From assembly GCA_019802505.1 (NCBI GenBank), contig JAFMOC010000727.1:62501-126500 (forward strand): a DNA stretch of 64,000 nt, written 5' to 3'. Positions 10,235 through 21,670 of this stretch are shown here, piece by piece. Position 1 is the stretch's first letter. Each line of letters starts with the position of its first letter. The notes beneath the pieces are model-generated. The model was given only the letters and a program-made list of their open reading frames with translations, did not search any database and had not been told where the DNA came from. Source of the stretch: Corydoras sp. C115. Lineage: Eukaryota; Chordata; Actinopteri; Siluriformes; Callichthyidae. The translations under genes were made by a program, and so were the position numbers.

Positions 10235-10600
10235 GGGCGGCACGGTGGCTTAGTGGTTTGGCATGTTCTCCTCTCAGAGCTAGGGATTCCCGGTTCGAAT
10301 CCCCATCTGGGTGGAGTTTCCATGTCCTCCCCGTGTCCGTGTGGGTTTCCTCCGGGTTCTCCGGTTTCCTCCCACAGTCCAAAAACATGGATCAAGTCAA
10401 TTGAGTTCTCCAAATTGCCCCATATAGAGTGTGTCTGTGTGAGTGAGTGTGTGTCTAGCGATAGATTGCCCCCTGTCCTGGGTGTATCTGCCCAGCGCCC
10501 GAGACGTTCTCCCCTGGATGGGCATGGGAGCAATACAACCCCCCCCCCCGTGACCCTAATAGAGGATAAAGCTGGAGATAATGGATGGATGGATGGATGC
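10235..10600 (+). mobile_element. V-SINE, full length, probable short TSD
   Basis: Complete from GGGCGGCACGGTGG to (GGAT)n. Flanks ATGCAGGCA (10226-10234) and ATGCAGCCA (10597-10605) match at 8 of 9 positions and may be the target-site duplication, overlapping the tail. It lies about 45 bp after the preceding full-length copy, in the same direction. Confidence 0.93.
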
Positions 10601-10605
10601 AGCCA

Positions 10606-10777
10606 CTGGAAGCCAAATGTAGAGAGAGGGGCGTGGCCACCCCCGCACCTGATTCATCGAGACCAAGCCCCGCGCTTCACCCCCGCCATCTAAAAACCTT
10701 TAATCACAGATATTACACTACGATACGACTTAATATGAACTCACCAAAGAATGGAATTAAGATGAAAACACACACAT

Positions 10778-10814
<37 letters not shown>

Positions 10815-11080
10815 CATGCTGTTTGCACATACAGCACACACTTTATATACGCGCTTGTGTTAAATGTAGTCAGGACCCCACTCTGCGGCGCGCTCCGACC
10901 GCACCGTGTTTATGTAACGCTTCATTCTGACCTATTACACCGACTTTCCATTTCCATTTTCATTTGCACATTTGCGCGTTGCGTTATGTAAATCAATATT
11001 TAATTCTCCTGCGTGTCGGCCACATGGGGCATTTATTTTAAAATCAGTGGGGGCGTTGCTCCGGAGAAAGAGGGGGGCAG

Positions 11081-11130
<50 letters not shown>

Positions 11131-11202
11131 TGCATTGTATGAGCCAATGTAAAAAAATATATATTATTTTATTTAATGCATAATATTTTATTATATTAAT
11201 TA
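10606..11202. other. Unique sequence with CA and GA microsatellites
   Basis: (CA)n lies at about 10769-10813 and (GA)n at 11082-11128, which is followed by an AT-rich stretch. No gene is seen. Confidence 0.6.
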
Positions 11203-11559
11203 ATTCATTATCTCCCGCTTTATCCTCTATTAGGGTCGCGGGGGAGGGGAGGGGGGGGGTTCCCCATGCCCATCCAGGGGAGAACGTTTCGGGCGCTGGG
11301 CAGATACACCCAGGACAGGGTGCCAATCTATCACTGGACACACACTCACTCACACAGACACACTCTATATGGGGCAATTTGTAGAACTCAATTGACCTTG
11401 ATCCATGTTTTTGGACTGTGGGAGGAAAGCGGAGAACCCGGAGGAAACCCACGCGGACACGGGGAGGACATGGAAACTCCACCCAGATGGAGATTCGAAA
11501 CAGGAATCCCTAGTGCTGAGAAGAGAACATGCCAAACCACTAAGCCACCGTGCCACCCC
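11203..11559 (-). mobile_element. V-SINE, full length
   Basis: Inverted tail (ATTCATTATCTCCCGC) to inverted head (AAGCCACCGTGCCACC). It is young subfamily in the core (inverted TTTCCATG state) with a mixed spacer. The next copy follows in the same direction after about 30 bp. Confidence 0.94.
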
Positions 11560-11587
11560 ATATTCATTTCGTACATTTTAATTTGTT

Positions 11588-11891
11588 TGGGGTCGGCTGG
11601 TTCCCCATGCCCATCCAGGGGAGAACCTTTCGGGCGCTGGGCAGATACACCCAGGACAGGGGGGCAATCTATCGCTGGGCACACACTCACTCACACAGAC
11701 ACACTCTATATGGGGCAATTTGGAGAATTCAATTGACCTTGATCCATGTTTTTGGACTGTGGGAGGAAAGCGGAGAACCCGGAGGAAACCCACGCGGACA
11801 GGGGGAGAACATGGAAACTCCACCCAGATGGAGATTCGAACCGGGAATCCCTAGTGCTGAGAGGAGAACATGCTAAACCACAGTGCTGCCA
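11588..11891 (-). mobile_element. V-SINE lacking the tail
   Basis: It begins at GGTTCCCCATGCCCATCC, without the (ATGA)n end and G-tract, and runs to a damaged head (AAACCACAGTGCTGCC). Very similar to the preceding copy, so local duplication is possible. Confidence 0.88.
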
Positions 11892-11929
11892 ATTTGGATT
11901 TCATATAAAGCTTTAAGAGGACCAAACAT

Positions 11930-11988
11930 CGGTGAGGGACCGTCCTCAGTTTATCTGTCCTCTGATGATCAGGACCATGGACAGAGCA
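11930..11988 (+). repeat. Left flank of the repeat that hosts the 31-bp array
   Basis: TCTGTCCTCTGATGATCAGG then ACCATGGACAGAGC match the segment at 46,835-46,870, where the same dispersed repeat occurs without amplification. This ties the minisatellite to a repeat family that I recall as common in otophysan fishes. Confidence 0.75.
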
Positions 11989-14900
11989 GGTGTCATTATG
12001 GTGGTGGATGATCAGGGCAGGTGTAATTAGGGTGGTAGGTGATCAGGGCAGGTGTCATTATGGTGGTGGATGATCAGGGCAGGTGTCATTATGGTGGTGG
12101 ATGATCAGGGCAGGTGTCATTAGGTGGTGGATGATCAGGGCAGGTGTAATTAGGGTGGTGGATGATCAGGGCAGGTGTAATTAGGGTGGTGGATGATCAG
12201 GGCAGGTGTCATTAGGGTGGTGGATGATCAGGGCAGGTGTCATTAGGGTGGTGGATGATCAGGGCAGGTGTCATTAGGGTGGTGGATGATCAGGTGCATT
12301 AGGTGTGGATGATCAGGGCAGGTGTCATTAGGGTGTCATGATCAGGGCAGGGTCATTAGGGTGGTGGGTGATCAGGGCAGGTGTCATTAGGGTGGTGGAC
12401 GATCAGGGCAGGTGTAATTAGGGTGGTGGATGATCAGGGCAGGTGTAATTAGGGTGGTGGATGATCAGGGCAGGTGTAATTAGGGTGGTGGATGATCAGG
12501 GCAGGTGTAATTAGGGTGGTGGATGATCAGGGCAGGTGTCATTAGGGTGGTGGATGATCAGGGCAGGTGTCATTAGGGTGGTGGATGATCAGGGCAGGTG
12601 TCATTAGGGTGGTGGATGATCAGGGCAGGTGTCATTAGGTGGTGGATGATCAGGGCAGGTGTAATTAGGTGGTGGATGATCGGGGCTGGTGTCATTAGGG
12701 TGGTGGATGATCAGGGCAGGTGTCATTAGGGTGGTGGATGATCAGGGCAGGTGTAATTAGGTGGTGGATGATCGGGGCTGGTGTCATTAGGGTGGTGGAT
12801 GATCAGGGCAGGTGTCATTAGGGTGGTGGATGATCAGGGCAGGTGTCATTAGGGTGGTGGATGATCAGGGCAGGTGTCATTAGGGTGGTGGATGATCAGG
12901 GCAGGTGTCATTAGGGTGGTGGATGATCAGGGCAGGTGTCATTAGGGTGGTGGATGATCAGGGCAGGTGTCATTAGGGTGGTGGATGATCAGGGCAGGTG
13001 TCATTAGGGTGGTGGATGATCAGGGCAGGTGTAATTAGGGTGGTGGATGATCAGGGCAGGTGTCATTAGGTGGTGGATGATCAGGGCAGGTGTTATTAGG
13101 GTGGTGGATGATCAGGGCAGGTGTAATTAGGTGGTGGATGATCAGGGCAGGTGTCATTAGGGTGGTGGACGATCAGGGCAGGTGTCATTAGGGTGGTGGA
13201 TGATCAGGGCAGGTGTCATTAGGGTGGTGGATGATCAGGGCAGGTGTAATTAGGGTGGTGGATGATCAGGGCAGGTGTAATTAGGGTGGTGGATGATCAG
13301 GGCAGGTGTCATTAGGGTGGTGGATGATCAGGGCAGGTGTCATTAAGGTGGTGGATGATCAGGGCAGGTGTCATTAGGGTGGTGGGTGATCAGGGCAGGT
13401 GTCATTAAGGTGGTGGATGATCAGGGCAGGTGTTATTAGGGTGGTGGATGATCAGGGCAGGTGTAATTAGGTGGTGGATGATCAGGGCAGGTGTCATTAG
13501 GGTGGTGGACGATCAGGGCAGGTGTCATTAGGTGGTGGATGATCAGGGCAGGTGTAATTAGGGTGGTGGATGATCAGGGCAGGTGGCATTAGGGTGGTGG
13601 ATGATCAGGGCAGGTGTCATTAGGGTGGTGGGTGATCAGGGCAGGTGTCATTAGGGTGGTGGATGATCAGGGCAGGTGTCATTAGGGTGGTGGATGATCA
13701 GGGCAGGTGTCATTAGGGTGGTGGGTGATCAGGGCAGGTGTCATTAGGGTGGTGGATGATCAGGGCAGGTGTCATTAGGGTGGTGGATGATCAGGGCAGG
13801 TGTAATTAGGGTGGTGGATGATCAGGGCAGGTGTCATTAGGGTGGTGGATGATCAGGGCAGGTGTCATTAAGATGGTGGGTGATCAGGGCAGGTGTCATT
13901 AAGGTGGTGGATGATCAGGGCAGGTGTCATTAGGGTGGTGGATGATCGGGGCAGGTGTAATTAGGGTGGTGGATGATCAGGGCAGGTGTCATTAGGGTGG
14001 TGGATGATCAGGGCAGGTGTCATTAGGTGGTGGATGATCAGGGCAGGTGTCATTAGGGTGGTGGATGATCAGGGCAGGTGTCATTAGGGTGGTGGGTGAT
14101 CAGGGCAGGTGTCATTAGGGTGGTGGATGATCAGGGCAGGTGTCATTAGGGTGGTGGGTGATCAGGGCAGGTGTCATTAGGGTGGTGGGTGATCAGGGCA
14201 GGTGTCATTAGGGTGGTGGATGATCAGGGCAGGTGTCATTAGGGTGGTGGATGATCAGGGCAGGTGTCATTAGGGTGGTGGATGATCAGGGCAGGTGTAA
14301 TTAGGGTGGTGGATGATCAGGGCAGGTGTAATTAGGGTGGTGGATGATCAGGGCAGGTGTAATTAGGGTGGTGGATGATCAGGGCAGGTGTAATTAGGGT
14401 GGTGGATGATCAGGGCAGGTGTCATTAGGGTGGTGGATGATCAGGGCAGGTGTAATTAGGGTCAGGGCAGGTGTAATTAGGGTGGTGGATGATCAGGGCA
14501 GGTGTCATTAGGGTGGTGGGTGATCAGGGCAGGTGTCATTAGGGTGGTGGGTGATCAGGGCAGGTGTCATTAGGGTGGTGGGTGATCAGGGCAGGTGTCA
14601 TTAGGTGGTGGATGATCAGGGCAGGTGTAATTAGGGTGGTGGATGATCAGGGCAGGTGTAATTAGGGTGGTGGGTGATCAGGGCAGGTGTCATTAGGTGG
14701 TGGATGATCAGGGCAGGTGTCATTAGGGTGGTGGATGATCAGGGCAGGTGTAATTAGGGTGGTAGGTGATCAGGGCAGGTGTCATTAGGGTGGTGGATGA
14801 TCAGGGCAGGTGTAATTAGGGTGGTGGATGATCAGGGCAGGTGTCATTAGGGTGGTGGATGATCAGGGCAGGTGTCATTAGGGTGGTGGATGATCAGGGC

Positions 14901-15352
14901 AGGTGTAATTAGGGTGGTGGATGATCAGGGCAGGTGTCATTAGGGTGGTGGATGATCAGGGCAGGTGTCATTAGGGTGGTGGATGATCAGGGCAGGTGTC
15001 ATTAGGGTGGTGGATGATCGGGGCAGGTGTAATTAGGGTGGTGGATGATCAGGGCAGGTGTCATTAGGGTGGTGGATGATCAGGGCAGGTGTCATTAGGG
15101 TGGTGGATGATCAGGGCAGGTGTAATTAGGGTGGTGGATGATCAGGGCAGGTGTCATTAGGGTGGTGGATGATCAGGGCAGGTGTCATTAGGGTGGTGGA
15201 TGATCAGGGCAGGTGTCATTAGGGTGGTGGATGATCAGGGCAGGTGTAATTAGGTGGTGGATGATCAGGGCAGGTGTCATTAGGGTGGTGGATGATCAGG
15301 GCAGGTGTCATTAGGGTGGTGGATGATCAGGGCAGGTGTCATTAGGTGGTGG
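11989..15352 (+). repeat. 31-bp minisatellite, about 108 units
   Basis: The unit is GTCATTAGGGTGGTGGATGA followed by TCAGGGCAGGT (31 bp). Variants form a few classes: GTCATT, GTAATT or GTTATT starts; GGATGATC, GGGTGATC or GACGATC middles; 31 or 30 bp (AGGTGG for AGGGTGG); and a few deleted units near 12,290-12,355 and 14,460. Variant order repeats at longer range, for example a rare GTTATT block at 13,091 and again at 13,431, 340 bp or 11 units apart. The array has no coding frame of note. Confidence 0.97.
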
Positions 15353-15410
15353 ATGATGCTCAGTGCTGCAGGGAGACAGCATGGTGGTGGAGGTGTGATG
15401 TGCTGGCACT
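15345..15410 (+). repeat. Right flank of the host repeat
   Basis: GGTGGATGATGCTCAGTGCTGCAG and following sequence match the right side of the unamplified copy at 46,880-46,935 (GATGATGCTCAGTACTGCAG, GTGGTGGTGCAGGTGTG). The array therefore lies between the two halves of one repeat. Confidence 0.75.
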
Positions 15411-15984
15411 CTTTTGCTTGAATTCTGTGCTCGTCAGCATCGTGCTCACTCTCCTTTAATGCGAGTTTTGGGCGAACGCAGACTTCCCCTTGAAACTCGC
15501 AGCCTCCTGGGACTCGGCAGCGGACAGACCATCTGCTGGGACAGACGCGTCCCCACCACGGGCGTCTTCGGCTCCTTTAATTACAGCTTTTCCGATTGTT
15601 TGAATGCAATTCAACGAGCACTTAATTGGCTCGGCGTCCTGACGCGCTGACGCATTTCCGCGGGGGACCGGGATCCGGCTCAGCGGCGCCGCCATACGTC
15701 CACACGCACAACAGTCGCCCCCGCTGGCTGGTGCAGGTAGTGACGACGGGGCGTTTGGGATGGCGGGGTGCCGCCTTCACACACAAATCCGTCATCAAAA
15801 CGCCGCGGAAATCAAATAATTGGAAGCTTGTTGGGTGACAAAGGCATGAGGCTTGAGCTGTAACGAGAGCGTCTGATTGGACATCGGGATAAACCAGCAA
15901 TAATTACACTAATTACACTAATTACACTAATTACAATCGAGAGCTTATCACAATTCAGCATTCTCTCAAATTACCTGAGGTCTC
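15411..15984. other. Unique sequence with a short ATTACACTA repeat
   Basis: Four tandem copies of ATTACACTA lie at 15,901-15,935. Elsewhere mixed-composition DNA with no recognised gene. Confidence 0.5.
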
Positions 15985-16259
15985 GGTTCCCCCCCATGTC
16001 CATCCAGCGGAGAACGTTTGGGGCGCTGGGTAGACCCACACAGGACAGGGCGCCAGTCTATCGCTGAACACACACTCACTCTATATGGGGCAATTTAGAG
16101 CATCCAATTCACCTTGAACCAAGTTTTTGGACTGCGGGAGGAAACCGGAGAACCTGGAGGAAACCCATGCAGACATGGGGAGAACATGCAAACTTCACCC
16201 AGATCAGGATTCGAACCTGGAACCCCGGCACTGAGTGGAGAACATGCCAAACCACTAAC
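15985..16259 (-). mobile_element. V-SINE, old subfamily, no tail
   Basis: Inverted body from GGTTCCCCCCCATGTCC through the inverted core to the head (AACATGCCAAACCACTAAC). The ancestral GCAAACT core state and ACCTTGAA(C) signature mark it as older. The tail side is missing. Confidence 0.87.
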
Positions 16260-16287
16260 ATTCTGTCATTTTTAATGAGTTTGGGGT

Positions 16288-16432
16288 CGGCGCAGACACC
16301 ACACCCATGGCAGCTCTGAAGGTTGTGGGTTCGAATCCCAGGTCCAATGAAGTGACCATGGTGGGTCCCTTGAGCAAGACCCTTACCCCTGATTGCTCCA
16401 GGGGGCGCTGTGGAGAGCCGGGTAAAAGCGTC
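16288..16432 (+). mobile_element. Second tRNA-derived SINE, tail-less
   Basis: B box GGTTCGAATCCC after GAAGGTTGTG, then the body CCCTTGAGCAAGACCCTTAC and TTGCTCCAGGGGGCGCTGT. This is a different family from the V-SINEs. Its A-box end is worn and the GCGTCTGCTAAATG tail is missing, although AAAAGCGT remains at the end. Confidence 0.82.
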
Positions 16433-16454
16433 CCCTTAATGACCAAACGTCAAC

Positions 16455-16660
16455 CTCCAACCTTCATGAGTGTATTTAGCACAACAGCGCCACCAACCTG
16501 CACCACCATGTCCGAGAATCATCCTCCACCCTAATAACACCTGCTCATTAGAGAACATACCAAAGCGGACTAACGAAGCATGTAGAGGAACGGATAAGCT
16601 ACAGAATGCCGTCGTGTCCATGCTGAAACAGAAAAGGGGCCTTCCCCAAACTGTTGTTAC
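16455..16660 (-). repeat. Inverted copy of the dispersed repeat behind the 31-bp array
   Basis: Read on the minus strand it gives GCAGGTGTTATTAGGGTGG and GGATGATTCTCGGACATGG, matching the 31-bp unit and its right flank, but present once. It lies about 1.1 kb beyond the array in opposite orientation and could be the other arm of an inverted-repeat element or a separate copy. Confidence 0.65.
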
Positions 16661-16904
16661 CGAATTCTGAATTCTCCAATAGGTACCTGATGGATTTAGG
16701 GGCGTGGCCGGTCTCTATACCTGGCTGTGATGTAGCTCCTCCTCCTCGGCGGGGGCCTAAACCCCGCCCCTAAATCTTCACGCCCAAAACAGCTCAGAAC
16801 CGCCGTCTACCGACTCCCACGCTCCAGAACCCCCGGAGTTAAACCCCGGCCCCGGGGCCCCGCCGACCGCACCCGGCGTCTCTCTGGCCCTGCGTCTCCG
16901 CCGG

Positions 16905-17205
16905 CCCGAGCGGGGTAATTAATCATCCCATCGCTGATTGGATAATTAGTGTGTAGTAGCAGTGACAGCGAGCAGTCCATTAATATCGTTTATTTATGGC
17001 ACCTAAATGACTAATTAATTAGATTATGTCTGGCGGGGTGGGGGCGGGGGCGGGGGCAGGGGGGCGGGGGCGTGGGGGCGGGGGCGGGGGGGGCGTCGCA
17101 GGAGATAAATTGTTGTATATGTTTTGTACCTGCAGGTCATTAATTATGCAGCTCTGTCATCGTCGCCGGCTCATGAATAACTAATGAGCCGCCTCCCGCA
17201 GGACG
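16905..17205. other. AT-rich TAATTA island; candidate conserved non-coding element
   Basis: Two AT-rich blocks (16,914-17,033 and 17,100-17,205) carry several homeodomain-type cores (GGGTAATTAATCATCCC, GGATAATTAGTG, GACTAATTAATTAG, GTCATTAATTATGCAG, ATGAATAACTAATGAG). They are separated by a (GGGGGC)n-like stretch at 17,033-17,095. Dense TAATTA cores in otherwise unique DNA are typical of developmental enhancers. Conservation is not tested here. Confidence 0.4.
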
Positions 17206-17362
17206 GCTCGGGAAATGGAACTCACGTCTCTGAAGCGCCGACGTTCAGGTCTATACCGCCCGCACCCCCCCCCCATCCCCCCCATCCCCCCCCACACCCC
17301 CGCTTTCATCATCGCAACGTATGCACCGCCGCCGCCGCCGCTTTCTGAACGCCTTTGTGTTC

Positions 17363-17913
<551 letters not shown>

Positions 17914-17973
17914 CACAAGTCAGACGCCTCCCACGCAAATCCAACCATGAGTCAGTTAACGGCGGAACCCGAG

Positions 17974-17975
<2 letters not shown>

Positions 17976-18019
<44 letters not shown>
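17976..18019. repeat. (TG)n microsatellite
   Basis: About 22 uninterrupted TG units, 60 bp after the GA array. Confidence 0.95.
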
Positions 18020-18021
<2 letters not shown>

Positions 18022-18160
18022 ACCCACAGCATTAAAGGGGAATGTGTAGGAAATTCTAATTAAACAGCGGAGAACGAGTCTAAGGTTCTGTTTGACGTTC
18101 ATAGCTTCACGGTTCTAAAGCAGGTGTGCTGCAAACTCACCTGCTTAGACACCCTCGATC

Positions 18161-19228
18161 AAGTGATCGAGTGTGCAAGTGATCAAGTGTGCAAGTGATC
18201 AAGTGATCAAGTGAGCAAATTATCAAGTGTGCGAGTGATCAAGTGTGTGAGTGATCAAGTGTGCAAGTAATCAAGTGTGTGAGTGATCAAGTGTGTGAGT
18301 GATCAAGTGTGCAACTGATCAGGTGTGTGAGTGATCAAGTGTGTAAGTGATCAAGTGTGCAAGTAATCAAGTGTGTAAGTGATCAAGTGTGCAAGTAATC
18401 AAGTGTGTGAGTGATCAAGTGTGTGAGTGATCAAGTGTGCAAGTGATCAGGTGTGTGAGTGATCAAGTGTGCAAGTGTGCAAGTGATCAAATGTGTGAGT
18501 GATCAAGTGTGCAAGTGATCAAGTGTGCAAGTGATCAGGTGTGAGAGTGATCAAGTGTGTGAGTGATCAAGTGTGCAAGTGATCAGGTGTGAGAGTGATC
18601 AAGTGTGCGAGTGATCAAGTGTGTAAGTGATCAAGTGTGCAAGTAATCAAGTGTGTGAGTGATCAAGTGTGTGAGTGATCAAGTGTGCAAGTGATCAGGT
18701 GTGTGAGTGATCAAGTGTGTGAGTGATCAAGTGTGCAAGTGTGCAAGTGATCAAATGTGTGAGTGATCAAGTGTGCAAGTGATCAGGTGTGAGAGTGATC
18801 AAGTGTGTGAGTGATCAAGTGTGCAAGTGATCAAGTGTGTGAGTGATCAAATGTGCATGTGATCAAGTGTGCAAGTGATCAAGTATGCAAGTGATCAAGT
18901 GTGCAAGTGATCAAGTGTGTGAGTGATCAAGTGTGTGAGTGATCAAGTGTGTGAGTGATCAAGTGTGCGAGTGATCAAGTGTGCAAGTGATCCAGTGTGC
19001 AAGTGATCAAGTGATCAAGTGATCAAGTGAGCAAATTATCAAGTGTGCGAGTGATCAAGTGTGCAAGTGATCAGGTATGCAAGTGATCAAGTGTGCAAGT
19101 GATCAAGTATGCAAGTGATCAAGTATGCAAGTAATCAAGTGTGCAAGTGATCAAGTGTGTGAGTGATCAAGTGTGCAAGTAATCAAGTGTGCAAGTGATC
19201 AAGTGTACGAGTGATGAAGTGATCAAGA
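18161..19228. repeat. 16-bp minisatellite, about 65 units
   Basis: Unit GTGATCAAGTGTGCAA (or GTGTGA in the second half). Alternating variants are GTGTGCAAGTGATC, GTGTGAGTGATC, GTAATC and GTGATCAGG. A block around GAGCAAATTATCAAGTGTGC is seen near both ends (18,211 and 19,029), suggesting an internal duplication of about 818 bp. The array stops directly against a SINE tail. Confidence 0.95.
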
Positions 19229-19234
19229 TCAAGA

Positions 19235-19566
19235 TATCTTCCGCTTCATCCTCTATTAGGGTCGTGGGGGGGGGGGTTCCCCATGTCCATCCTGGGGAGA
19301 ACGTTTCGGGCGCTGGGCAGATACACCCAGGACAGGACGCCAATCCATCACTGAACACACACTCACTCACACAGATACACTCTATATGGGGCAATTTGGA
19401 GAACTCAATTGCCCTTGATCCATGTTTTTGGACTGTGGGAGGAAACCGGAGAACCCGGAGGAAACCCACGTGGACACGGGGAGGACATGGAGACTCCACC
19501 CAGATTGGGATTCGAACCGGGAATCCTTAGTGCTGAGAGGAGAACATGCCAAACCGTGCCGCCGCC
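19235..19566 (-). mobile_element. V-SINE, full length, abutting the minisatellite
   Basis: Inverted tail (TATCTTCCGC) follows the last GATCAAGATCAAGA units without spacer, so insertion was at or in the array edge. The head is slightly shortened (AAACCGTGCCGCC). Confidence 0.93.
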
Positions 19567-20114
19567 TATTTTATTTATTATTTGTATGATTTGAAATGAT
19601 TAATTATGCGAATATGCAAATGAGGGGGACTCATTTATAAATAAACCCAACAGCGCACCGGCGCATGATCCACCGCCTTACGTCTCAGCTGCATTACCCA
19701 GAGTGCACTGCGGTAAAGCACAGCGCAGTGCAACATTAATATTGCGTTAGCGCGGGCCGTTCGGGGTGAGAGCCCTCGCCCGGTGGCGCTCCCTGGTGGA
19801 GGGTCCCATGACGGCGGGCCCCCGTGTGTTGGGGGGGTAAATGAGTCATATTTTACGGTGTAATTACCTGCTGTGGCGGCGCCACCTAATCCATCAGCGG
19901 GAAGTGAAGCCGGCGCAGAGGCAGGTCACTAAACACGGCTCGCACGCACACCGCTGCGCGCCGGCACCGCGGCCCTGCTGAGTTACCACCCGCCCCGCCG
20001 GGGGGGGGGGGGGGGGGCTGTTAAAGCTGCTTTTATACTGCCGCAAACGTCGAGAGTGGGAGAGTGAGTTAAAGTATGAAATCATACCGAAAATAACACA
20101 CGCTTTCACCTGCA
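19567..20114. other. Unique, GC-rich sequence
   Basis: No gene is recognised. It includes a (G)n run of about 18 near 20,000-20,017. Confidence 0.45.
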
Positions 20115-20296
20115 GGGGGGGGGGGTTCCCCATGTCCATCCAGGGGAGAACGTTCCGGGCGCTGGGCAGATACACCCAGGACAGGGGGGCAATCTATCGC
20201 TGGGCACACACTCACTCACACACACACTCTATATGGGGCAATTTGGAGCGTTCAATTTACCTCGGATCCATGTTTTTTTGGACTGTGGGAGGACAC
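20115..20296 (-). mobile_element. V-SINE, partial, in an inverted mosaic
   Basis: G-tract through the inverted spacer to GGACTGTGGGAGGACACC. The core breaks off and a + strand copy begins within a few bases. Confidence 0.85.
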
Positions 20297-20491
20297 CAGC
20301 TCAGTGGTTTGGCATGTTCTCCTCTCAGCGCTGCGGCTCCAGGTTCGTATCCCAATCTGGGTGGAGTTTGCATGTCCTCCCCGTGTCCGTGTGGGTTTCC
20401 TCCGGGTTCTCCGGTTTCCTCCTCACAGTCAAAAAACATGGATTCAAGGTCAATTGAATTCTCCAAATTTCCCCATATGGAGTGTGCGTCG

Positions 20492-20553
<62 letters not shown>

Positions 20554-20584
20554 AGTGATGGATTGGTACCCTGTCCTGAGTGTG
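20297..20584 (+). mobile_element. V-SINE, partial, with expanded TG spacer
   Basis: Starts in the A box (GCTCAGTGG), has the B-box variant GGTTCGTATCCC and the old GATTCAAGG signature. The internal TG spacer has grown to more than 25 units (20,497-20,551). It breaks off after ACCCTGTCCTGAGTG. Confidence 0.87.
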
Positions 20585-20586
20585 AA

Positions 20587-20735
20587 GGATCCCGGTTCGA
20601 ATCCCAATCCGGGTGGAGTTTGCATGTTCTCCCCATGTCTGCATGGGTGCGTCCTCCCACTGTCGCAAAAAAAAAAACATGGATTCAAGGTGAATTGAAC
20701 GGTCCAAATTGCCCCATGGAGTGTGTCCGTATAAT
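20587..20735 (+). mobile_element. V-SINE fragment starting at the B box
   Basis: GATCCCGGTTCGAATCCC, core, an A-run of 11, and ending after GCCCCATGGAGTGTG. The head before the B box and everything after the spacer are absent. Confidence 0.82.
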
Positions 20736-20759
20736 TGTGCCAAGTAACGGATTTGCGGA

Positions 20760-20850
20760 AGAATACAGAGGAAACCCACGCAGACACAGGGAGAACATGC
20801 AAAACCTGAATCCCCGGCACTGAGAGAAGAACATGCCAAACCACCGCAAC
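20760..20850 (-). mobile_element. V-SINE fragment, inverted core and head
   Basis: GAGGAAACCCACGCAGACAC then GCACTGAGAGAAGAACATGCC. Degraded but recognisable. It is followed by a (TA)n run at 20,869-20,886. Confidence 0.75.
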
Positions 20851-20947
20851 ATAGTTATATACTCCTTATATATATATATATATATACTAACTTATCACCC
20901 GAATTATACACCACACCAGAGAGTTTAAAGTCAATATTTAAGGTCTA

Positions 20948-21021
20948 AGATGGGGATTTGAGCCGGGAATCACCAGCGCTGAGAGGAGAACATGCCAAAC
21001 CACTAAACCCCCATGCTGCCC
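20948..21021 (-). mobile_element. V-SINE head fragment
   Basis: Inverted B box region (GGGGATTTGAGCCGGGAAT) and head (AACATGCCAAACCACTAAAC). Only the tRNA-related part remains. Confidence 0.78.
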
Positions 21022-21035
21022 AGTCACATTAATTA

Positions 21036-21334
21036 TCCATCCATCCAATATCTTCCACTTTGTCCTCTATTAGGGTCGCGGGGGGGGGGGGGGGGGGGGG
21101 GGGGGTCCCCCCATGCCCATCCAGGGGAGAACGTTTAACGTTTCGGCCGCTGGACACACACTCCCTCACACACACACTCTATATGGGGCAATCTGGAGAA
21201 CCCAATTCACTTTGAATCGATGTTTGTTGGACTGCGGGAGGAAACCGGAGAACCCGGAGGACACCCGGGACACGGGGAGGACATGCGAACTCCACCCAGA
21301 TGGGGATTCGAGGAGAACACGCCAACCGCCAAGG
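21036..21334 (-). mobile_element. V-SINE with very long G-tract
   Basis: Inverted tail (CCATCCATCCAATATC), then a G-tract of about 27 at 21,079-21,106, then a body with AACGTTTAACGTTTC duplicated and deletions in the spacer and B box. The head is cut at GCCAACCGCC. Confidence 0.86.
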
Positions 21335-21670
21335 GACGAAAAGGACGTTAAAGGCAATGTAAATGAGGAAAATGTGTCTTAATTAAAGGAGAGTTTCAGC
21401 GTGTCAGCGTTTACGTCGGCGAGCGTCTCGCAGATGAAGGCGAGTGATAAGCGTCTTCGTTTTTTTTTGTTTTTTTTTTTCGTCTCCGGCTCTTTGTGTG
21501 GATTTCTTTGAAGTCCCCCGGGCTCGGAGACGGGAGACGAATGGAAAGCAGCTATATGGGGGGGGACGAGAGAAAAAAATAAAATTGATGTTTCAGGAGA
21601 TGGAGAGACAAAAACAACTGGCAGGCGAGACGAGAGCGCTTTAAAGAGTGCCTGGAATGTCAACAAGCCG
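21335..21670. other. Unique sequence with T-runs
   Basis: T-runs at 21,460-21,480. No gene is recognised. Confidence 0.4.

Noticed and set aside
11989..15352. CRISPR-like array
   Set aside because: Units are contiguous with no unique spacers, and the context is eukaryotic.
11989..15352. Interstitial telomeric repeat, since most units contain TTAGGG
   Set aside because: One hexamer per 31 bp within an unrelated unit; there are no tandem TTAGGG runs.
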